From Petrosia ficiformis (Eukaryota > Porifera > Demospongiae > Haplosclerida > Petrosiidae): DNA of 64,000 nucleotides. The position numbers and the translations under genes were made by a program. How positions within the stretch are numbered: position 1 is the stretch's first letter; each line of letters opens with the position of its first letter. The notes below the pieces were generated by a model that ran no database searches, was not told the origin of the DNA, and saw only the letters and a list, made by a program, of their open reading frames with translations. Of this stretch, positions 57,801 to 64,000 are shown piece by piece. Location: assembly GCA_947044365.1 (NCBI GenBank), contig OX345648.1, positions 4,500,981 through 4,564,980 of the forward strand, in the 5' to 3' direction.

Positions 57801-60800
57801 TACATGTATACTGCACATGTCAATCATAATGCACTGTACATGTACACACATTCTGTACATGTACTGCGTATTGTTCGGTACTTACATGTGCTCAGTACAT
57901 GTACTATGAGATATAAAACTCACCCTTAACTTACCCTACAATAGTGCTAAATAATAACTTACATGTACTGTACATTGAGTTGTATAATAGGGTATATGCT
58001 ACATATTGCAGAGCAGGCACAGGCACACTCCCCGATAACTTACCAACTTACCATATTCATAATGCATGCAAATATTAACACATACATTGTACAAGTACAC
58101 ATACATGTACATGCGTGTACAATTGCATACTGTAAACATGTATGTACATGTACCAGAGTTTTTGATAAGCTCATATGGCACACGATTGGCCCAAAGAGCT
58201 CTTTATTTTGTTCTCTTTTTTGGCCAGATGGCGGCACGGTTAATTATGATTATATTGTCATTAATAATTGGCTCAAGATATATTCCCAATAGCACACACA
58301 CTAACCATTGCTGAGCCAGTTTGGCCCATGCTTCAAAACGCATCAAAAACTCCAACATGTACACAAACAGAGATGCACAGTTATACACAGAGCTAAAAAA
58401 AATAATTTTCCCAAATATTGAAGTTCTATCTTATATTTATTTATAAGTACAATGTAGAACAGACACGAACCCACCTACAACTTACACACATAAGGACCTA
58501 ACCCAATGTCTCTTATGAGAGAGCGCTGGGTAGGAGGGAAAAAAGGATATACATTACAGTACTGTAGTATGTGCTTGTGCTGAAACGAATACTGAAATAT
58601 TCGGATATTTGTACGTTATTTTGGTATTCAAATGTAATTTTAGTATTTGACTATTCATTTGTGCATGTGCAGAAACAAAACACATGCAATAATTAAATGG
58701 CAGCAGAGAGGTTTCTTGCTTCGTGTTACTAGTTTTCTAAGCTTCAACAAACAATAAAAACACAGAGGTTGCTGTTATAAACAATGTGTGCCCCAGAGAG
58801 CATCTACATGTAGGTGTCCACAGACGTCTTAGCACAGTACTTACCTGAGACGCCCAAAGTAAAAGAGAGAAGTCTCACTTGTTTTGTTCACATTTCATTG
58901 GAACACCGAAAAGCAGTATTCGTTTCAGTACTAGTATGTGCATATACATTTACATGTATGTAACCAAAGTATCCTACTTCCACCAGGCTGGTTTCTCTTC
59001 ATTCAGAAAACTTACCATATTAGCAAAGTCTACATAGGTGTGCATGCAATTTATAATACACACATACTGCACATGTACAAATGTACATGTATATACATGT
59101 ACATTGTACATGGAGCAAAACAATTGGATAGTCTGTTACCTCTGGAAGTACATGTATTATAGTTGATAACCCCTTAAATGCTCATAAGCTATGGTATTGT
59201 TAAATGAATACAACAAATCATATAATATACACATATACTTACAACGCATATCTCGTTCATGTTCATACTCAATGAAAGCATATCCACGTGGTTTAGCAGT
59301 TTTAGTGTCAGTAACCATGTGAATCTAACAATAGAAACAGAAAGATAAAAGAGGATGTTGCTAACCGTATATACATGTACATATAGTGTACATTGATTGT
59401 GTGTATCAGTGTTCTATCCAGGAGTGGTGGTTGGATTCTAACTTGCATTTAATGTTGTTTATCCAGTATACATGTACATTGTACTTACATGTATATCAGG
59501 GCATAAACGAAGGTGATTTTTACACCTTCGAAGGTATAACACTATGAATGTGTTAACTTTGTACCTATACAAGTGTTTATCTAATTGGAGACCTCTTAAT
59601 TCAGAAGATGGCAGATGAGATTCAGTACATTCTGGTTTTGAAAGTCCACACTCTCGTCCATGGTCTCTTCACTCTCAGCCATTATCAATCTCCACGTGAC
59701 AAATGTAATAATTAATTAAGAGTTATAAATAATTATTGCAGCAAATAATTAACCATGTGTTAATTGCAAACCTTTGTGGAATGAATTTTACCTTCGAAGG
59801 TAAGTAATTATAACGAACCTTCGAATGTTACCACCTTTGTTTACGCCCTGATGTATATGTACACATGTATATGTAATTCTGTCTCAGTAACCTATATACA
59901 TGCACATGTATATACATGTATACATGTACATGTACATGCATTATTTGAGTGGTGGTTAATTAACGCTGAGTGGTCGTTATTCCCGACAAGTGTGGGCTGA
60001 ACACTGTACGTGCATTTGGCCATTTTGGATAGTAAACTATTGTAAACAATGTACATATACTGTAGAATAATTATAGTACACTTAAAATAAATTGGATAAC
60101 TTCAAAATTCAATTAAAGGCATGAATAATGTACTGTACATGTACATGTTGTATATTACCTAGTACTGACCTTTTTAATTGGACCAAAGGATTCAAACTCA
60201 CGACGTATTTTTGACTCAGATGTGTCATAATTCTAAATAAAAATAGCAAAATTTAATAATAGTTACCTAAAACTACATATAAATCCTTAATAAGCTCAAT
60301 ATTGTTTTTGTTAATTAAAGTTAGACAAACCAGGCTACTATATAACTAAAATTGGTCGCTAAAGCCACTAAAACAAGACTTTCTAATTCATAGGAGTATC
60401 AATATTTAGTGAAAGAGGACACCACTCCCAATATTTCATTAGCTTACGAAGGATTTCAAGAATGGCACCAAACTCTTCAGAAGAAGCCTAGAGACTATCC
60501 TGTAACTTTAATGATATTAAGATCTGATGAATAATTATTAATAAAATACTAACTGTAGGTGGTAACTAGACGTGGGCTAGTAGAGACCAAACCTGTCCCT
60601 GTTACCTTTGTACTTTATCATAAACTTACAAATCTTCCTGCAAATAGAGTTTTAAAAGGATCTCCAGTGGCATTAGGATCATTACTGGGGTCCCCTAGAG
60701 ATGTAAACACAAGAGATAAATCATAACATTAATCCTTGGTACTAAAAAACAATAACTAAAATTGTACATGTAGTATGTACATGTACAATGCGAAACCAGC

Positions 60801-61382
60801 TTTATTCAAATTTGTAGGTTCAAAAGTACATTGTGTTAAGTAATTAAAAAGGGTACATTCAGCATTGGACAGTGGTATACATGTACACTGTGTTTAGTAA
60901 TTAAAAAAGGGTACATTCAGCATTGGACAGTGGTATACATGTACACTGTGTTTAGTAATTAAAAAAGGGTACATTCAGCATTGGACAGTGGTATACATGT
61001 ACACTGTGTTAAGTAATTAAAAAGGGTGCATTCAGCATTGGACAGTGGTATACATGTACACTGTGTTAAGTAATTAAAAAGGGTGCATTCAGCATTGGAC
61101 AGTGGTATACATGTACACTGTGTTAAGTAATTAAAAAGGGTGCATTCAGCATTGGACAGTGGTATACATGTACACTGTGTTAAGTAATTAAAAAGGGTGC
61201 ATTCAGCATTGGACAGTGGTATACATGTACACTGTGTTAAGTAATTAAAAAGGGTGCATTCAGTATTGGACAGTGGTATACATGTACATCTACTGACACT
61301 TACAATCAGTCAGTGCTTCATCTAAATTTGATCTGTACCTCTCTTCGCGTTCTTGTCTCTGAAATATAAAGATTTTAATTTT

Positions 61383-61433
<51 letters not shown>

Positions 61434-61782
61434 GTGATATTTTTTCAACAGAAAATAACTCTATTTAATGCACGCCTTATTGTATTCATACATACTTTTC
61501 TTGCTCTCCTCTCTTCTTTGGTTTCTGCCCTTGTTGGTGCTGGAGTTTCACTGGGATCCTATTGAAATTAAGAGAGATTTACTTTCAAATATTTTATATA
61601 TATATATATATATATACACATCATTTTCTTGCTCATACCTCAAATTCTTGAAGATACTGTGCAACACCTGAGTATAGCCAAGGTTTCTTTTCCCATGGCA
61701 AGTCTTGTAAAGGAGGAAGAAAAGGCAGGTGGTCTCTAGGAGCAAATAAAGCAAGTAGATTTGGAGGTAGAAAGGCAGTCAT
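54472..61782 (-). CDS. SNRNP70: U1 small nuclear ribonucleoprotein 70 kDa
   Basis: Exons in transcript order: 61782-61639, 61558-61496, 61358-61304, 60694-60630, 60232-60170, 59324-59243, 57605-57504, 56745-56673, 56095-55898, 55406-55334, 54687-54472; 378 codons with consistent phases (377 aa; human 437). The N-terminus [17 protein letters not shown] is nearly the vertebrate one. The RRM has RNP2 TLFAGR (~103-108) and RNP1 RGYAFIEY (~143-150), followed by [18 protein letters not shown] and a Gly-rich [10 protein letters not shown]. Residues ~216-310 are RD/RS-rich; the tail is acidic. It binds U1 snRNA stem-loop 1 and is needed for 5' splice-site recognition. The introns are unusually rich in ACATGTAC units and minisatellites. 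Confidence 0.96.
55070..55292. repeat. ~29-bp minisatellite (CACAATGGCTTAGAAAC)
   Basis: Seven to eight units of ACAATGGCTTAGAAACTTTA with GGAACAACC or GGGACAGCC. Single relatives lie at 30405-30450 (inverse) and 62220-62280. In a U1-70K intron. Confidence 0.9.
56164..56390 (+). mobile_element. hAT MITE family 'GTTTTTGATAAG', copy
   Basis: CAGAGCTTTTGATAAG to CTTATCAAAAACACTG. Flanks AATTACAT/AAGTACAA match at 6 of 8 bases, a decayed duplication. In a U1-70K intron. Confidence 0.85.
56752..57165. repeat. ~22-bp minisatellite (TACATGTAATACTACATACA)
   Basis: About 18 tandem units of AATACTACATACAGGTACATGT with length variants, beginning right next to the acceptor of exon 56745-56673. Confidence 0.9.
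58154..58354 (-). mobile_element. hAT MITE family 'GTTTTTGATAAG', inverse copy
   Basis: CAGAGTTTTTGATAAGCTC at the left; the right end is degenerate (CATCAAAAACTCCA). ACATGTAC flanks both sides (58146-58153, 58355-58362), though this octamer is common locally. In a U1-70K intron. Confidence 0.8.
59497..59850. mobile_element. hAT MITE 'CAGGGCATAAACGAAGGTG' with exact 8-bp TSD
   Basis: CAGGGCATAAACGAAGGTG at the left, CACCTTTGTTTACGCCCTG at the right, 354 bp. ATGTATAT flanks at 59489-59496 and 59851-59858. The interior carries CCTTCGAAGG palindromes. In a U1-70K intron. Confidence 0.9.
60840..61290. repeat. 57-bp minisatellite, 8 copies
   Basis: Unit AAAAAGGGTGCATTCAGCAT, TGGACAGTGGTATACATG and so on, spacing 57 bp from 61024 on; almost identical copies. 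It ends ~15 bp before the U1-70K exon 61304-61358. Confidence 0.93.
61388..61430. repeat. (TA)n microsatellite
   Basis: TA run of about 40 bp in a U1-70K intron; a shorter one is at 61595-61617. Confidence 0.9.
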
Positions 61783-62055
61783 CTTGTAATCACACCAACG
61801 TTTTCAGTTTTTCACGCATGCGCAGTAGTAACATTATTTTCGTTAATTTTAATAAACTTAATAACAATTAACTATTAAAAAGGTTTGTACATGTACATGT
61901 ACATGTATGTACTACAAAACTTAAATAAAACAATAAAACACAAGATAAAGAAAATTAGTCAAATTAGAGTCACTGATTTACTAACACATTACCTATAAGA
62001 AAGAAATCACAAAATATTATTTATAATAATGTATAATTCATTAACTAAACTGCTT
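61783..62055. other. Upstream region of U1-70K
   Basis: About 270 bp between the U1-70K ATG and the stop of the next gene on the same strand, so it must contain the U1-70K promoter. CACGCATGCGCAGTAG at ~61815 includes GCATGCGC, similar to the NRF1-type motif found in many animal housekeeping promoters. That function is inferred. Confidence 0.4.
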
Positions 62056-64000
62056 TCATTTCTGTTGGTCTGTTTGGTTACTTGACTGTTGTTGTTGCTG
62101 TTGCTGCTGTTGTTGTTGCATTGCTGCTGCAGTCTAAATAATAAGAGAATATAAATTACATGAAAATTCATGTGTCTAGCATGCTAGCAACAGGCACAAA
62201 CAAACACACAGTCACAGACACAATGGCTTCTTAGAGCAGCCACTATGGCTTAGACGTCATCAGCCACCATGGCTTAGAACTAAGATGTACACATGAAAGA
62301 GTTTTTACAGCTAATAACAAATACATGAAATTTAGATGGACAATGAAACTCTTAACCAAGTCAGTAAAATTCTCCATACATGTATATATAATGTAAAAAT
62401 GTAAAAACAGTAATACGAAATGTCATATCCAGTATGTTCATGTGCCATTTGGAGTAGTTATGTATTGCTAACAAGTGTGTAATCCAGATTGCATTCAAGT
62501 AACACAAAAATTCCACATTTTGTTATTCTAATTGTAATCTGTCCCAGTACCTCAAATACTACGGATTGACTAACCTGCTGTTGATAATAAGCTCCATAAG
62601 CTCCAGTATATGCTGCCTGATAAGCAGCATAGTAATTCATAGCAGCTGCATATTGATTAGGATCAGTATAGACACCATATTGATATGGATTAGCATAGTA
62701 CGCTTGTGCGTACGCTGCATAAGCTTGTGTTGGGTCTGTGTACTGATATCCATACGAGGTTGAAGGAGCGTATGTGGTTGAAGAAGCAGATATGGTATAG
62801 GCTCCTGGATTATCCTGCAGGGGTGGGGTTGAGTCTCGTGGTAAAGTACTACCATTTTGTATAGGAGGAACAGTAGGTGTATCACTAACAGATGTGGTAG
62901 GCGTGTTGCTGGTAGACATAGTAGGAGCATTGCTGATAGATGTAGTTGGAGTCTCGGTAGTAGAGACAACAGGTGGTGTATCAGAGGATGTAGTAGGCGT
63001 TTCAACATTAGAGGTGATAGTAGACACCATATTACTCGGAGGTGTATTTGCTTGAGTAATGTCAGATGTGTCAGGTCCCTTGTTACCAGATCCTACTTGT
63101 AAAGGACTCTCGGAAATAACATCTGTTGGAGGAAGAGGGGGTTGTTCTGGTTCTGACAGTTGCGAAATAGTTTCCGGAGCCTTATTGACATCTTCATTTA
63201 CATGCATCACATCACTTTCTATGGCTGTTTTCTCAATTGCTCCAGTGTCGGATTCACCCTGGCTAATATCTCCAACATCCTCATTCTCAACATCCATGTC
63301 ACATTCCATTATGTCCTCGCTGTTGATAACTTCTTCACTGCTTTTTTCAGACACAGGAGGGAGAACAGGAACTGGGATAGGGTCTATAGACCCAGGAGAA
63401 AGAACAGGAACTGGGGTAGGGTCTATAGACACAGGAGGAAGCACAGGAACCGGGGTAGGATCTATAGACACAGGAGGAAGAACAGGAACCGGGGTAGGGT
63501 CTATAGACACTGGAGGAAGAACAGGAACCGGGGTAGGGTCTATAGACTCAGGAGGAAGAACAGGAACAGGGATAGGGTCTATAGGAATAATTTCCGAGGA
63601 GAGTGGTGGCAAATCTTTAGATTCAACTTCGTCAAATGGATCTTTCTGTTCAACCGGTTTTGATAGTACCTCATCAGTTTTTTCTACTGAAACAGAATCT
63701 AATTCAGTTTGTGAATTATTGGCCTCATCGATTACTGTTTCGCACACAGTAGTAATATCACTTTCACTAACACGTACTTGTATACCTGTGCCATTACTAA
63801 CATCTACAGTACCAACACCATCTGGTTGTGTGGACTCAACAAATTCTGTAGCTTCAGTTTCAGGAGTTATAGTTGAGACATCTTGAGTAACAACTTGATT
63901 AGTAGTGTCTACTATATTTACACCAACATCTCCCTCTTTTGTCGTCTCTACAACCTCTGTAGCTTCCACATGCATGTGAGATGTTACAGTGGAGACATCT
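62056..64000 (-). CDS. Unrecognised low-complexity, prion-like protein, 3' part
   Basis: Coding 64000-62575 (open to the window edge) and 62133-62056, joined in phase 0; about 500 aa are visible. Left to right in the protein: Thr/Val/Glu-rich sequence, six to seven 13-residue repeats of PTPVPVLPPVSID type, an acidic stretch (MECDMDVENEDVGD), Thr/Ser/Pro-rich repeats (ETPTTS-like), then a Tyr/Ala/Gln-rich tail (QAYAAYAQAYY, AAMNYYAAYQ) and a poly-Gln end. The tail resembles prion-like domains of RNA-binding proteins, but no folded domain is visible. A functional name cannot be given. The true start lies outside the window; the ATG at 63975 is probably internal. Confidence 0.72.

Noticed and set aside
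63059..63886. 275-aa Gly/Thr/Ser-rich plus-strand frame
   Set aside because: Antisense shadow of the repetitive coding region of the minus-strand gene; the minus strand has a matching splice donor and a conserved tail.

Overview
This is an AT-rich, intron-dense animal genomic window with short-repeat-laden introns and no bacterial features. Conserved animal genes (an SBF/MTMR5-13 pseudophosphatase, muscle/liver-type glycogen synthase, U1-70K) sit beside lineage-restricted ones: a tandem caspase-fold family, a Death-Death-Death-TRAF-zinc-finger membrane protein, and a giant beta-helix multi-pass membrane protein. Together these suggest a non-bilaterian metazoan, most likely a demosponge. That assignment is an inference from gene content and architecture, not from a search.

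Layout. 227-22423 (+): the 3' 27 exons of an SBF-type gene (partial at the left edge; exon phases all close, 1,702 codons). 23042-32373 (+): four tandem two-exon genes of one caspase-fold family. 32506-33730: an array of palindromes. 34211-38223 (+): a five-exon Death/TRAF gene. 39361-49534 (-): glycogen synthase, 18 exons, 676 aa, convergent with the Death/TRAF gene. 49998-53900 (-): the beta-helix multi-pass protein. 54472-61782 (-): U1-70K, 11 exons, 377 aa. 62056-64000 (-): the 3' end of an unrecognised low-complexity, prion-like protein. Most of the remaining DNA is micro/minisatellite or MITE. At least five MITE families end in hAT-like termini, and several copies have exact 8-bp target-site duplications.

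The most unusual signals are these. (1) The caspase-fold array: all four paralogues carry D-C-S-Y-S-G where the family normally has D-x-C-x-S-G, so Ser sits at the nucleophile position. One also lacks the partner His. The array lies next to a Death-domain/TRAF-finger adaptor, so the block reads as a candidate cell-death or innate-immune signalling locus. (2) Minisatellites built from exon/intron junctions: one at the 5' splice site inside the catalytic EX7E motif of glycogen synthase, one at the 3' splice site of its phospho-regulated last exon (12 copies), and one at a 5' splice site of the SBF gene. Each multiplies splice-site sequence. (3) A 15-nt microexon in glycogen synthase preceded by about 270 nt of pyrimidine-rich RNA.

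Functionally, SBF belongs to endosomal Rab/phosphoinositide control, glycogen synthase to energy storage and U1-70K to splice-site recognition. They are unrelated neighbours rather than an operon. Only the caspase-fold array and the Death/TRAF gene look like a functional neighbourhood, and that is inference.
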